NCBI GenBank assembly: GCA_902729315.2
Contig: LR746269.1
Location: 1,968,501-2,032,500, forward strand
DNA from: Spirodela intermedia
Taxonomy: Eukaryota; Streptophyta; Magnoliopsida; Alismatales; Araceae
Length of the DNA: 64,000 nucleotides
Reading direction: 5' to 3'
This document shows, piece by piece, positions 34,014 through 45,872 of this stretch. The position numbers and the translations under genes were made by a program. The notes beneath the pieces are model-generated. The model saw nothing but the letters and a program-made list of their open reading frames with translations, was not told the origin of the DNA and searched no databases. Positions within the stretch are counted from its first letter, which is position 1. Each line of letters begins with the position of its first letter.

Positions 34014-34530
34014 TAGCGTCGAGGGAAATCATGTCTCAGAAATTAAGCACGAAAGGGAAAATCATGTGACAATGTTGCCAGCGAACAAAGTAATAAAAAA
34101 TAGCTTGTTTCGTTGCGACAAGACTATCGGAGAGCATTGTGGATTTTCTTCACGAGTTACGAGTAAACCAAAATGGGTCTTCCATAATCGTCAAATAAGG
34201 AGACGGACAACATTTAATGAAGTATCACTTACGAACTTTGTATTAATTCCGGCTGCACGAAAAACTTGGATTGCGCGAGCTCATGTGAGATCCGAAAGAA
34301 ACTTCAAAATACCTAGGTCATAATGTGAAACCTGATATGATGACCAAGGGAAAAAATAAAATAGAAAAATGAGTACGTTGAAGGAAATCTTAGTCACCTA
34401 CCCACATACATCTCCTAAAGAGCCATATATAGCCATAGGAAAATGTGAATTTTGGAAATTCGAGTTTTATGATATAAGTATGAAGCTTGTCATGGAAATT
34501 CATGTTTTCTGGAAATTCAAGTCTTGAAAG
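34014..34530 (+). repeat. A-type 3' module
   Basis: Conserved downstream block: GTACGAACTT-like, then AACTTGGATTGCGCGAGCTC, GAAACTTCAAAATACC, and TCTCCTAAAGAGCCATATATAG. Non-coding. Confidence 0.5.
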
Positions 34531-34849
34531 GTAAAATAAGCCATGTACCGTGCACCAAAGCAGAGCCAGGGACACCAAAGCGCACTCAGTCATAGTCTCC
34601 TTGGAGTCCAGCACGGGTCTAAGCCGTTGATCCAGTTGTATATCTGCAGTTAGAGATGTTGCCATATACTGACAACAAATGGTAGGGAGAGGTACCGCAT
34701 CCGGTGCAGCGCACAGCGGGCCGCTATTCCATCTGAGAGGGGTGGGATATTATTCTTAAACTTATTACGTTTATTTGAAGAAAAGTAAAAGCATCTTCTG
34801 GTCCGTCTACGATCTTCTGTAAGCTTTCGAAGCCTGGTCCGCTATAAAA
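34531..34849 (+). promoter_or_regulatory. Type I upstream module, truncated
   Basis: The module starts at CGTGCACCAAAGCAGAG, runs through GCAGCGCACAGCGGGCCGCTAT-like sequence to CCTGGTCCGCTAT, and is cut off by a decayed copia element. The core promoter is missing. Confidence 0.5.
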
Positions 34850-37800
34850 TTTCAATCAAACTGATGTGTTTAATAGAATTCACAAACCTACAAAATGATA
34901 CCTATTGAATTATAATATAGACTAATCAAATAAATTTAGTGATTTTTTTCTTCCATTTGAGTATTCTAATTACATTGCAATTGATTTTATCCTCTTATCA
35001 TAACTGTGATTACTGAAACTTGATATGGTTTTAATCTTCTCACAGTGAGGAAATTGAGATTGGACTTGATTAGTGTTTAAGAGAGCTTGATTTTGATGTT
35101 AAAATCTAGGTGCATGATGACTTCATGGGTTAATCCTACTTCTTGTCAAAAACAGAGGAAGAGACATATTAGTAGAGTAATCATTTGCCAAAATCAATTA
35201 ATGAAGATGATGCACAATTTTTACATGTTGTTGATGTGTGCAGTAGGAAGAGCATCATTATTTTTGTTGAAATTTGAATTAAAATCTTCTAACTTGATGA
35301 AGAACAATTGGATGTGCACTTTGGATCTACATCATGAAGTTAAATTTCTCTTTTTATCCACATAAGTAGATGATGTGTCATCGATGAAATGTTCTCTTCA
35401 AAGCTTGAGTATCTCATTTTTTTTTTCATTATCCTGTTGAGTGAAATCCATTTAATACCTTGAGAATTTTTTCTAAAATTATTTCAAAATACTAAGTGCT
35501 ACATAATATGGTGAGATAAATATTTAATCAAATATAGGATATCTCACATGATTTATTTTCATTTATACCCACTTAAATATATATTTTCCTTTTGATTTTA
35601 AAATATTTCTTCAGCTAATATTTTTTTATACCTAAGTATTTATAGGCTAAGAATCACTTAATTTTAAGTATTAATAAGTTTGATTTGATATTTAGTATGA
35701 GGATCATAAAATATACAAAGATAATTCATGTATAAACTATGTTGAATCGTATACATGACATATGTAAATAAATATCATATTAAATAATCAATTACTGATA
35801 AAAGTTTATCTGAAACTATAAAAATGAAGGACATCAATAGGCGTCACAATGACTTATATGACTTTGTTGAAAACACACTAGAGGGGTCTCAACCAATCTA
35901 CACATTACATATGCAAATAAACAAATGAATAATCTAGAACAATGTAGCTGCATCCTTCAAATGCCTTTTTGGTACATTGAGAGTTGATGAAGGACTTGAG
36001 AAAAGTGTTGGGCTTAGGGAGAAAGTCCTTAAGACTTTGAATGGCAACAAAAACTCACTTGAAATGATCAAACTTTCCCCTTGGCTTTTCAAGACTTGAG
36101 AGATGGTGATGGAGAAGATGATCACCCTTTGAAGTAGTTGCCACCATTTGAACGTCATGTATTTTCTTCATTGTATTTTTTTAAAAAAAATCCCTTTTAT
36201 AAGACAGGTTGGACAGTCCCCCTTTGGCCCTTATCAAGTGAAATAGCTAGACTTAAGTGGCCTTAATAAGTCACACGTGCATTCTTGAAAATATAAAAAA
36301 ATGCTCATAAAGATTGATAGTTTTTAATACTTTGAATTTGATTAGTGGTTTTACTTTGGATCCACTTTCCATGGATCATATATATGCTCATATCTATGAC
36401 ATTTTCTCAGATAAAATCATTTTAGTTAGATGGGTCAAACTTTTGTACTATTTTTCCTTGAGTAAAAATCCTACTTTAGTAATTTTGTAAAATCAATAAT
36501 AAACTAATGGCTTGATAGGTGTCTTTGAAATTTATTTCATTATACTACTCATTTGAAAAAAACTCTAATGATTACTCATACACTTATATTTGTGAGCTGA
36601 TTCAATGCAGAAAATGTAAAATTTAGACTTACACAAGGTTATAAAATATCCACAAGTTCTTCAAAAGTATAAAAAGTTTTAAACATTAATTTCATGGAGA
36701 TAATAGAGTTACAACCATAAAACTTCTAACTCTCCATAAATTTTTAAAGTTTTGACATTTGTTTTCTAGCATTTCATTTATTTTTGTTAAAATGAGAAGA
36801 TTTCAGATCACAAAAGGAAATTGTTGAAAAATTGCTTCAAATCCTTCAATCTATTTTTTTCATTTTAATGCTGCTATTTAGTACCTTAAATATTTTTCTA
36901 ATTTTACTGAAAATGAATAAATACAAAGAAAAATCTCTTGAGATAATATCTGAGACTAAAATTGAAATTTTGAAGATGAGAAAAATGATAAAATCACTTT
37001 TAATAAAGAACATGATAAAAAAAATAGAGGTAGTGAACTGAGGTCATAGAAGAGGTTGTGATAAATCTAATTTTGAATAAATAGATTACGGATAAAATAA
37101 TCAAAATCACAAACAACATTATAGAATTATGCAATGTCTATTTTTTAAGAAATATAGATATATTGGAGTATATTTTTGGGATAAGGAAAAAAATAGGACA
37201 ATAGTAGAGAAGAGATGTCCAAGACAAGGTGTAATATTTGTAGAAGTGTAGGCATATTGAAGTTAACTTTTTTAGGTAAGAAAAAAGAGCAAGAAAATAT
37301 TATCGGAGAAATTTATTAAAATAAATGATTTTTTCTTTATTTAACTTTAATTACAAGTAAATCAAGTATATAAGTTATTGATGGTGGCCCCAACAATCAT
37401 ATGATAAGAAAAACATTTATTTCAGTACTTTTATATATTTATAGAAGTGTGTTCACACAAAATCAGGTACAAATACAAGGACATGATGTGTATTTTGTTC
37501 TGAAGTTAGCACACAATTTATTTAGCATGGGTAGGTTGATTGAATGTGACTATATTATTTATTTTGAAGATCATAAATGTGTTTTTAGCATAAAAAAAAA
37601 TGACGTCTTTTATGTTGATTCCTAAAGTTGGAAAAATGATGTTTCTTATTGATATTTCAAGACTTATTAAATTTTTAATGAATATTAAAAATAATGATAG
37701 TTCTTGGCGTTGGCATTTACACTATAGATATTTACATTTAAAGAGTTTATTTTTATTATATCATTAAAATATTTGTTCTGATATGCCATTTATTACACTT

Positions 37801-39280
37801 AATAAACATGTATGTAAAGGTAGTTTTTAGTAAGCAACACCATATTATTTTCAGTTGGCATATCTTAGAGCTTAAGGTTTCTTCTAGATTACTATATGTT
37901 GCTATATGTGAATTGATTAAGACTATATCATTAAACAGAGCTTGTATTTTCTATTAACTATTAAAGTTTCTATACATATTAGTTAGGTATATTGTTTGAT
38001 TCAAAAGTCTTAAGGCATTTGAGAAATTTATTAAATTTAGAACTTTTGTTGAAACATCAAATGAGCTTCTTATAAAACTCCTTTGAGTGAATAGAAGATG
38101 AGAGTTATATCTCATGAGTTTGAGTTATTCCCCACGAAACATGACATTCTCATGTAGATAATAATTAGCAAAAGCTAAAAAAAGATATTACTAAAAATAA
38201 AAAAGACAAAAAAGGTAAAACTAAATCAAATTATTCTTAGTGACAGAGTATATTCTTTGACTAAAGTAGTGAAATATTCATTTATCTTTTAATTATTTCT
38301 CAAACAAAGATAGTAAAGAATATAACTCCTTATGTAGCAAGGTATCATTAAAAGCCAAATAATGGTCATGAAATTTTTTGGGTAGTATTTTATATATATT
38401 AATTGATGTTATAACCATGGAAAAATAGATAAGAAAATTGAAATATGTATTTTTGTTAGTAATATTTTTATAACTTTGAAACTAAGAGATGTATATTTGA
38501 TAAAAATAATTGTTAAAATTGAAGTCAAAATCTAATTTATCAGATATTCTCTTTTAAAAATACAATAGACAAGATCCAACAGTTCAAGTTTCTCCATCAT
38601 CTAGCTCATATTAGAGAGAATATCCCAAGAATTCTAGTGGTTATAAAAACGACAATGATTCAAGTTTAGATTCAAGGCTCCAAGATAGGTAAAAACCTTC
38701 AATGAAATATATAAATCATTTATTTTTCCTCAAAAGATTATAGAACTGTAGTTATCAAGAAGTATAAACTAAAGATAAGTGGGAGAAGACAATAGAGGAA
38801 GAAATTACAACATTGAGAAGAATACCATATGAGAGTTCGTAGATTTATCACCAAATAATAAAGTAATTGGTGTAAAATGGGTTAATAAAGTGAAATATAT
38901 TACTGCATCAATGATTGCATAACAAGGAATATGAATATAGAGGATTTTAGAAGATATTGAATTATCAAAATCAACACCACTATTGATTTATTGCGATTTA
39001 TGACAAAAAATCTAGTATTTCATGGAAGAACAATGCACATTGAAATTCATCATTATTTTATTTGAGATTTAGTTGCTAAGAATTTTATTGAATTGAAGTT
39101 TTGCTCAATAGTAGATTAAGTTGAAAATAACTTTATGAAGTCATTAAGTCACATCGAGTTTATTATATTTCAAGAATTACTTCGTATTATAATTTTTATA
39201 TTGAGTGGGAGTGTTGACATTTAATACAAAATAGACAAAAAAGTATTATTCTATTTTATCTTTTATAAGACTAAAAGTGT
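34850..39280 (+). mobile_element. Heavily decayed Ty1/copia retrotransposon
   Basis: An AT-rich region in which copia polyprotein order can still be read through many stops. It has a zinc-knuckle remnant near 37130-37250 (frame QCLFFKKYRYIG) and a protease/pre-integrase part near 37455-37620 (VYFVLKLAHNLFSMGRLIE). WRWHLHYRYLHLKSL lies near 37710-37760, and an integrase part KAFEKFIKFRTFVE near 38000-38060. Weak RT is seen near 38780-38900, and an RNase H end near 39010-39160 (HIEIHHYFI..DLVAKNFIELKFC). A polypurine tract GAGTGGGAGTG followed by TTGACATTTAATAC near 39212 probably marks the 3' LTR. The 5' limit is approximate. Confidence 0.65.
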
Positions 39281-39466
39281 GGTGGCCCACTTTGATCCCT
39301 CAATGTACAACATAAATACTCTTTCTCCCTCTCTTCATTTTGCAACTACTAGAGACACTTCAAAATTTAGGGCTTTCTATGTGAATTACTCTTTTTCTCT
39401 TCTGACCTTCAGCCATTCTTTCACTCAAAATCGATCTATTGTCTCCCAATTTTCTATTCTTATTTT

Positions 39467-39775
39467 CCTGCAACATCCTCTTCGCTCTCATTTGCCTTCT
39501 CTGGACTTGGCTGGCAATATTGGTCACCACAATCTTGCTAGAGATTGCAAGATATCTGAAGGTCCAGTCAGGACTGGCACAAATTTGATTGAGGGGGATG
39601 GAGCTGTGTATTGGCTAGTGGGTTGGTGGCAGTCCAACAAAAAGTGTGGACAATGACTGCCAAGATCAGTGTCACCTCCATGATGTAGACCAATAAGCAA
39701 TTGGCGTAGACTGCCAACTTGACCTCCACTGTCAGTGATGCTGTGCTCCCCTAATTACTGGCATGAATTTAGTGT
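39467..39775 (+). pseudogene. A5, strongly decayed subfamily A copy
   Basis: It aligns along its length with intact A genes at nucleotide level (ATCCTCTTCGCTCTCATTTG for the signal peptide; TTGGTGGCAGTCCAACAAAA for the DWWQSDK segment; CCTAATTACTGGC for the PGYW tail). Most CG dinucleotides of the intact copies are TG or CA here, and the frame is broken repeatedly. It is a long-methylated dead copy. Confidence 0.65.
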
Positions 39776-40990
39776 CCTATGAGAATATGGGCAAAATGGA
39801 ATATCAGGTGATTATTTTTCCAGAAAAAAAATGACCAAAGTAAGCAAATATGAGCTTCTTTTATCACAACAAGTTTATCAACATTGTGAACTTTCTTCAC
39901 AAGTTACTAGTAAACCAAAATGGTCAGCCCTAATCTTCAAATATGGAAGCATACTACTGTTAATAAAGTACCACATAAGAACTTTGGTTTAATCCCAGCT
40001 TGACCAAAACCTTGGACTACACTAGCTATTCTCAGATCTTTACAAAACCTCAAAATAGCAAGGTCCCCATGTAAAAACCTGATATATTGACCAAATCCAA
40101 AAAATAAAAAAGAAAAGAGGCACTTCAAGCAAGTCTTAGTTATCTGCCCTTTTGCATTTCTTAAAGATCCATAGATTACATGAAAAAAATGTGAAATTTA
40201 GATACTTGAGTCTTATGGTGGAATTTTTAATCTATTTATTTAAAAAGTAGAATGAAAAAGTGGATTTTTTAATCGTATACCAAACCAAAGGAGGGGACAC
40301 CAAAGTATACTTGATCGGGGTCTCTTTGCAGTCGAATAGGAGTTGACCAAATAGTTGACCCATTTCTATATCTACAGTCAGCCATGATGTCATATAGATA
40401 ACAAATGGTAGGGAGAGCTAACTTGGAGTATAGGAAACCACAGTTGGTGCAGTGCACAACAGGGCACTATGCCATCCAAAAGTGATGGGATTTATTATTA
40501 TAATCTATTATGTTAACATAAAAAACATAAAAGCATCTTCATGTCACTTAACAATCTTCTTGGAACCTTCATAGCATAATCTTCTATGCCTTTGTAAGGG
40601 TTTCAGTCTTATGTACAGTCCTAGTCCAAAGGGAAACAAGTGGTCAATCTTTTGAAAATGTGACTTGTGAGTCATTTCTTCTAAAAACATCACTTCTTGG
40701 AACCTTCATAGTGTAGTCTTCTATGCTTTTATATCCTACCACTCCCCCTCTTTCTTTATAAGTGATATTATTATTATTATAAATAATATTTATAATATAA
40801 AAGCATCCTTAGCTCAATCTGCCATCTCTTGGAAGGTTTTGGAGCCTAGTTTAGTATACATTTGTATTGGTTTCAAGACCAGACCCTTCTATCATCTACA
40901 TTAATCTCTCTCTCTCTCTATCTCTCCCTCTTCTTTTGTCTCTCATTCTATGACTTCTATAGTCTACAACTCCTCTCTTCTGATTATAAG
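39776..40990 (+). repeat. A 3' module and partly duplicated type I promoter module
   Basis: The A downstream block is followed by the type I upstream module (GATGATGTCATATAGATAAC, GAGAGCTAACTTGGAGTATA). The end of the module, AACCTTCATAG.GTA.TCTTCTATGC, occurs twice (about 40565 and 40698), and a third start AAAAGCATCCTTAGCTCA is at 40798. The core CTGATTATAAGGTC at 40979-40993 is cut by a solo LTR. Confidence 0.5.
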
Positions 40991-40995
40991 GTCTC

Positions 40996-42906
40996 TGATA
41001 AGTCTTCATTATCATGAGTTAATAATTAATAAATAATATAATTTTAGCCTTAACTCATGATAAATAGATTTATCTTTATGCTAAATTATGAAAAATGATT
41101 TTTAGTTAGTTAATATGATTTTTTGGCTAATTATGTGATTTTATGTAAATTTATATAATTTTTATAATCTTATTTTAAGAAAAATAAAGAAAAATAAAGA
41201 AAAATAAAAGAAAATAAAAAATAGAAAAAGAGGGAGACTTGCCAGCTAATTGGGCTCGCAAGTGGGTCAGATGTTCAGTTAGAGCAGAGTCACGAGTAGG
41301 GGCTCGAGTAGCTATGGACTGATGGGGGCACGTGTGCATCACTCCCCTTCCACATCACCAATGGCTAGCCTTCATCGGTGGTCAATTGGGCGAGGGGAAA
41401 GGAGTAGTTGTACACACACAAGAAAGGGACTCATTGCTTCCTAAATGTTGTATTACTATATAGTCATCTCAACATTCAACATATAACTAATGTGAGACTA
41501 AACTAGTGGTCACACCTTCCCTAGAATATTTTCGAAGATTTTAATACTTAAAATACTCCTTGTTTATCAGAAGGAGGTAGCCTAATGACGTCACTATATA
41601 AGAATATTTGCATACTTATTTCACTCTTTCTCATGTAGGTGGGCGACTAGTGAAGGTTCATATCCAACGAGAGCTTAAACTCACATTTTTATCTAATTAA
41701 ATCATGATTTTCTTATAGATCATCAGTAAAGGATTAAGCCGTTAGAATCGCTCGATCATCGGCAAAAATCTAGTCAATGCCATTCACAGAACATTGTTAC
41801 TAAAATTGTTGAACAATTCGTGATAAAAAGATTACAAATCCATCAAATAAATCATCTCCGATTAATCGACGAACAAGCCGTCGTCAAAAGGAGAATGATT
41901 TGCTGAGAGATGAGTTGCCACCTCCTGAGAGCATACTAAATGCAATGAAGAGCCTCCTCTTATTGTGCGTAGACCTGAGGATGAAGCTCCTTAACACACA
42001 CTCCACCTCTATTTTGCTCCTCTCTGTTAGGTGACAAATGTTGAAGAGCTACAAAGTCATCATTTTTTGGCTCTACTAGGTGACAATCATTGGAGACAAT
42101 TTGATGACTTATTTTACTCTAGACTTCGCAAGAAGATCTAGAGATTGTCCATGTCGTCCTTGTTTAAGGAGAGCTTTCAAAGTTGTGGACATTACACGAC
42201 AATCTTCTTCAACGCTTAGAATTCTGACACATCGCCCCCATGACGCTAGAACTCTGTTTTATCATTTTTTTAATTAATTTAATTTACACTATAATTTTTT
42301 AGACTTTGAAAGGAGATCCAACAAATGTCTAGGTTGTCTATGTCCAAAGAAAATCTTTGAGACTATGGACATTACTCAATAGCCCTCCTGAACACATAGA
42401 ATTATGACAATCACTATCGTGAGGTTGGAACTCTACCTTTCCTATTTGCAACTTAATTTTACTTCATTTAAAGATAATTTGTGTGATTCTAAACTACTTT
42501 TCATTCAATTACAATTTTTTTGACTTCTATAGATCTTAATTTGACTAATTAAATCATCAAGTGGAACTTTATTTTTCTTAATTTACATTTGTTGGGTGAC
42601 AATGTCATCTTGACGTTCGCACCCTTATTTATCTTTTTCGTAAATTTTAAATATATTTTATTTTTATTTTTTAGTTTAAAATTTATAAAAAAATCATATT
42701 CTTTGAGAAAAGTTCTAAAATATTATTCGATATTATATTACATTCCTATGATCGACTTGAAAATTTCTCACTACTTTTGAAATTTTTAGTGAATTATAAT
42801 TGATATATTTATTTTAAAATACTTTTAAATATCTAAAAATTAGTATTTTTTAGTTTTATAAATTTTAAATTTACATGATTTATTATATAACGACTAAGTC
42901 ATGCCA
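40996..42906. mobile_element. 1.9-kb solo LTR splitting the B3 promoter
   Basis: The 1911-bp insert starts TGATAAGTCTTC and ends ATGCCA. It lies exactly between the two halves of the type I core (GATTATAAGGTCTC / ATCCCTTCCCCCACC). Flanking 5-mers GTCTC (40991-40995) and ATCCC (42907-42911) match at three of five bases, differing by transitions, so they are a plausible aged target duplication. No coding frames are present. Size and ends suggest a solo LTR, perhaps gypsy-type. Confidence 0.6.
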
Positions 42907-43164
42907 ATCCCTTCCCCCACCTCTTCTGGGGGCTTCATCCTGTCCTCCTCCTTTGATATCATCCTCTCTCTTCCTCGTACCACCTATCTTGGTTTCTCTC
43001 AATTTCCCCCCACTCCTAGTATCCATTTATTTATTTACTATTTTTGTTACAAAAATATCCCTTCCTTTCCAACTTCCTCCACTGATAACCTTCATTCTGG
43101 TGTACTTCCTAGTCATCAGAACTCTGCTTCCCCATCTCCTCTTACTGCACCCTCTCATGCTTCC
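42907..43164 (+). promoter_or_regulatory. Leader of B3
   Basis: The CT-rich leader continues from the core interrupted by the solo LTR: CCTTTGATATCATCCTCTCT, CTTCCTCCACTGATAACC and CCTCTCATGCTTCC just before the ATG. The same order is found before B2, B4 and B5. Confidence 0.5.
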
Positions 43165-43503
43165 ATGGATCTAGTAGTAAGGGTGCATTCTGCCGCTGTC
43201 CTCCTCGCTCTCCTCAATGTCCTGCTAGCTCTGCTAGGCAAGCAAGATTCCGCTGCATGGGTTTCATAGGTGACCTACGAGAAGGTAGAGTCGATGTTTG
43301 CATGGATTGGGCTAGGAGCCATGGGCGGGGCCCAAGCCTTACTAGGAGAAAGTCCTCCAAGGCAGCCACCGCCCCCACAATCCAAGCCATTGGTCCCGCA
43401 AAGGGTACCAAATCTTTTCCTTGGTTGGTGTCAACCACCACCACCACATTTTCCCTGTAAAAATCATCTAGAAGAGAAAAATTACTATTCCAAAAAGAAA
43501 TGA
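43165..43503 (+). pseudogene. B3, subfamily B copy with one nonsense codon
   Basis: The ATG at 43165 gives MDLVVRVHSAAVLLALLNVLLALLG, a signal peptide, then a TAG at 43267-43269 where B5 has CAA in AEQVSY. After the stop the frame stays open to 43503: TYEKVESMFAW, then PPRQPPPPQSKPLVP, and a tail with QPPPPHFPCK. So a single C-to-T nonsense change separates the two halves. Residues beyond about 43455 run past the usual B end. It would be intact but for that one codon and a few tail changes. Confidence 0.6.
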
Positions 43504-43564
43504 AAGATAAGACACACACTAAAGTATTAGGTATTATCTCCTTCAATCCACAAATATTGATCGT

Positions 43565-43650
43565 CTCATCTTTAGTCTCGTCTTCCTCAATGGCTGCATG
43601 TTTCTCTTTCTATAACTTAATTGGGAGCCACTTCTTGTGACTATTGCCAT
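43565..43650 (-). other. Conserved antisense exon-like frame, decayed copy 2
   Basis: The minus strand has ATGGCAATAGTCACAAGAAG and the TGGCTCCCAATTA block, equivalent to M-A-x-V-T-G-S-G-S of the copy at 52414. Indels then destroy the acidic part. Confidence 0.35.
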
Positions 43651-43752
43651 AGACAAGAATATTACTGTTTGGTGATGTTATGAATATATTACTGATGCTA
43701 GCACATTGTCTTTCTCTCTCTCTCACTCACTATCTATCTCTTCCTCCCTGCT

Positions 43753-44023
43753 TGTAAGGGTGACTTGGTCATCCTTCATTTAGCAAGGCCCATGTGAGCC
43801 ACATCCCTTTTTACTAGGCTTTTCATTGGTTTACTGGTCGTGAGGTGTGTTTATCTTCCTTAGACAATAGTAATCAAAGTCTTGCTTTATTACAACCCAT
43901 TCTACATTTTCATTATCATTTATATATTAGAAGACTTGCTGTACTTGTACTCTCAAACTTCTGTTGCGCTGATAGGTCAATTCAGACCCATTAAGATCCT
44001 GTTCCAAGCACTATTTCCTAATA
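43753..44023 (+). repeat. 5' LTR of the copia element, internally deleted
   Basis: It begins TGTAAGGGTGACTTGGTC and ends CACTATTTCCTAATA. Compared with the 543-bp 3' LTR it lacks about 270 bp between ACTAGGCTTT and CATTGGTTTACT, the part that holds the presumed promoter region. Confidence 0.8.
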
Positions 44024-44026
44024 AAT

Positions 44027-44038
44027 TAGTATAAAAGC
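44027..44038 (+). other. Primer binding site of the copia element
   Basis: TAGTATAAAAGC, nine of twelve matches to TGGTATCAGAGC, three bases after the LTR end. Confidence 0.55.
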
Positions 44039-45872
44039 TTGGTTAGAGTCTTATTTTAGCACAAATTGAGATACAAGATATCTACTCAATTTGATATTGA
44101 GAAGTTCGATTGAAGCATCAACTTTAGAATATGGTAGGCCAAGATGAGAGCTCTCATGACCCACCAAGGGCTACATAAAGTATTATTGGGAAAAGAGAAA
44201 ATGTCAAACACTATATCTATGGAAGCAAAAACAAAAGTTAGATGAAAAGCTCTTGCTATAGTTCAACTTAATTTATCTAATGAGGTTCTACGTGAGGTCA
44301 TTCATGAAACTACAAGAGTTGTATTATGGTTGAAATTGGAGTCACTATATATGATAAGATCACGAAACTATTTCTAAAGCAACATCTATTTGTGCTCAGG
44401 ATGGTAGAAAGTACATCAATTAAAGTTCACCTTGATGAGTTCAATTCTATTTTACTAGATTTAAAAAATATTAATGAAAGAGTAAAGGAGGAAGAAGACG
44501 AAGCCATGTTTTTGTTATATTCCTTACCACCATCATATAGACACTTTCTAGAAACTTTATTATATGGTAGAAATATTATATTTGTTAAAGATGTTAAATC
44601 TTCTTTGTTTTCAAAAGAGTTGATTGACAAAGATATGACTATTATTTCAAAAGGACAGTAACATGAAGGTCTTATTGCAAGAAGTAAACCTAAGGAGAAA
44701 AGTCAAGGAAGAAATAGAGGTGAGTCAAGATCCAAATTAAAATTCAAAAATAAGTTTTGTAATTATTGTCGCAAAAAAGGACATGTGAAGGCTGACTGTT
44801 ATAAACTCAAGAGAAGGCACCAAGAAGACTCAAAAGAGTTTACTTATGGTAAAAGTTCAACACATGCTAGTGATGCCAAAGCCGAGACTTATGATTTTGT
44901 TCTTTCTGTTCATATTATCAAATCCAAAGATGATTGGATCTTTGATACAGGTTGTTCATATCATATGACTCCTCATAGAGAGTATTGTTCCACTTATGAG
45001 CAGATCAATGGTGGAAACGTCTTAATGGAAAATGATGCCTCATGTAAGACTATTGGTATTGGCACAGTTTGAATCGAAATATTTGATGGTATCACAAGAA
45101 TATTATCTAATGTCGAGCATGTTCTCGAAGAAAAATCTCATTTCTTTGAGCACACTTGAAGCTAATGGCTATAAATATTTAGGTGAAAATTGGGTCATAA
45201 AAGTCAGCAAAAGAGTCCTTGTGATGAAAGAACAATAGTGTGGTACCCTCTACACTCTATTAAGGATCACTATTTCTAGTTTAGTCGTTGCAACATCTAC
45301 CTCAATGACAGAAGAAGATGTCACCAAATTGTAGCATATGAGGTTGGGACATATGAGTGAGAAAGGAATGAATCTATTAAGCAATAGAGGCTTACTTTGT
45401 TGGCAAAGTATTAGTAAGGTGGAATTTTGTGAGCATTGCATTTTAGGTAAGCATAAAAGAGTTAACTTTCAAATGGTAACTCACAAGAGCAAAGGTACTC
45501 TTGATTATATCTAGTTGGATCTTTAGGGTCCTTCTCGCGTCCCTTCAAAAGGTGTTGCTCGTTATTTTCTATTATTTATTGATGATTTTTCTTGAAAAGT
45601 TTAGGTATTCATGCTTAAGCATAAATCTGAAATTTTTATGTACTTTAACAATAAAAGACTTTGCTTAAAAGTTAAACTAAGAAGAAAATCAAAAGGTTGA
45701 TGACTGACAACGGTCTAAAATTCTATTCCACTGAATTTCATGATTTTTGCAAAAACGAAGGTATTGCAAGTAGAGGACAGCTTGTTATACTCCACAACAA
45801 AATAGAGTTGTAAAAAGAATGAATAAAACTTTACTAAAATGAGTCTGTTGTATGCTATTATTTGTAGGTCTT

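Noticed and set aside
43267-43269. TAG in B3 as part of a 3' splice site rather than a nonsense codon
   Set aside because: B5 reads straight through the same place with CAA, no branch or pyrimidine tract fits, and there is no matching donor.
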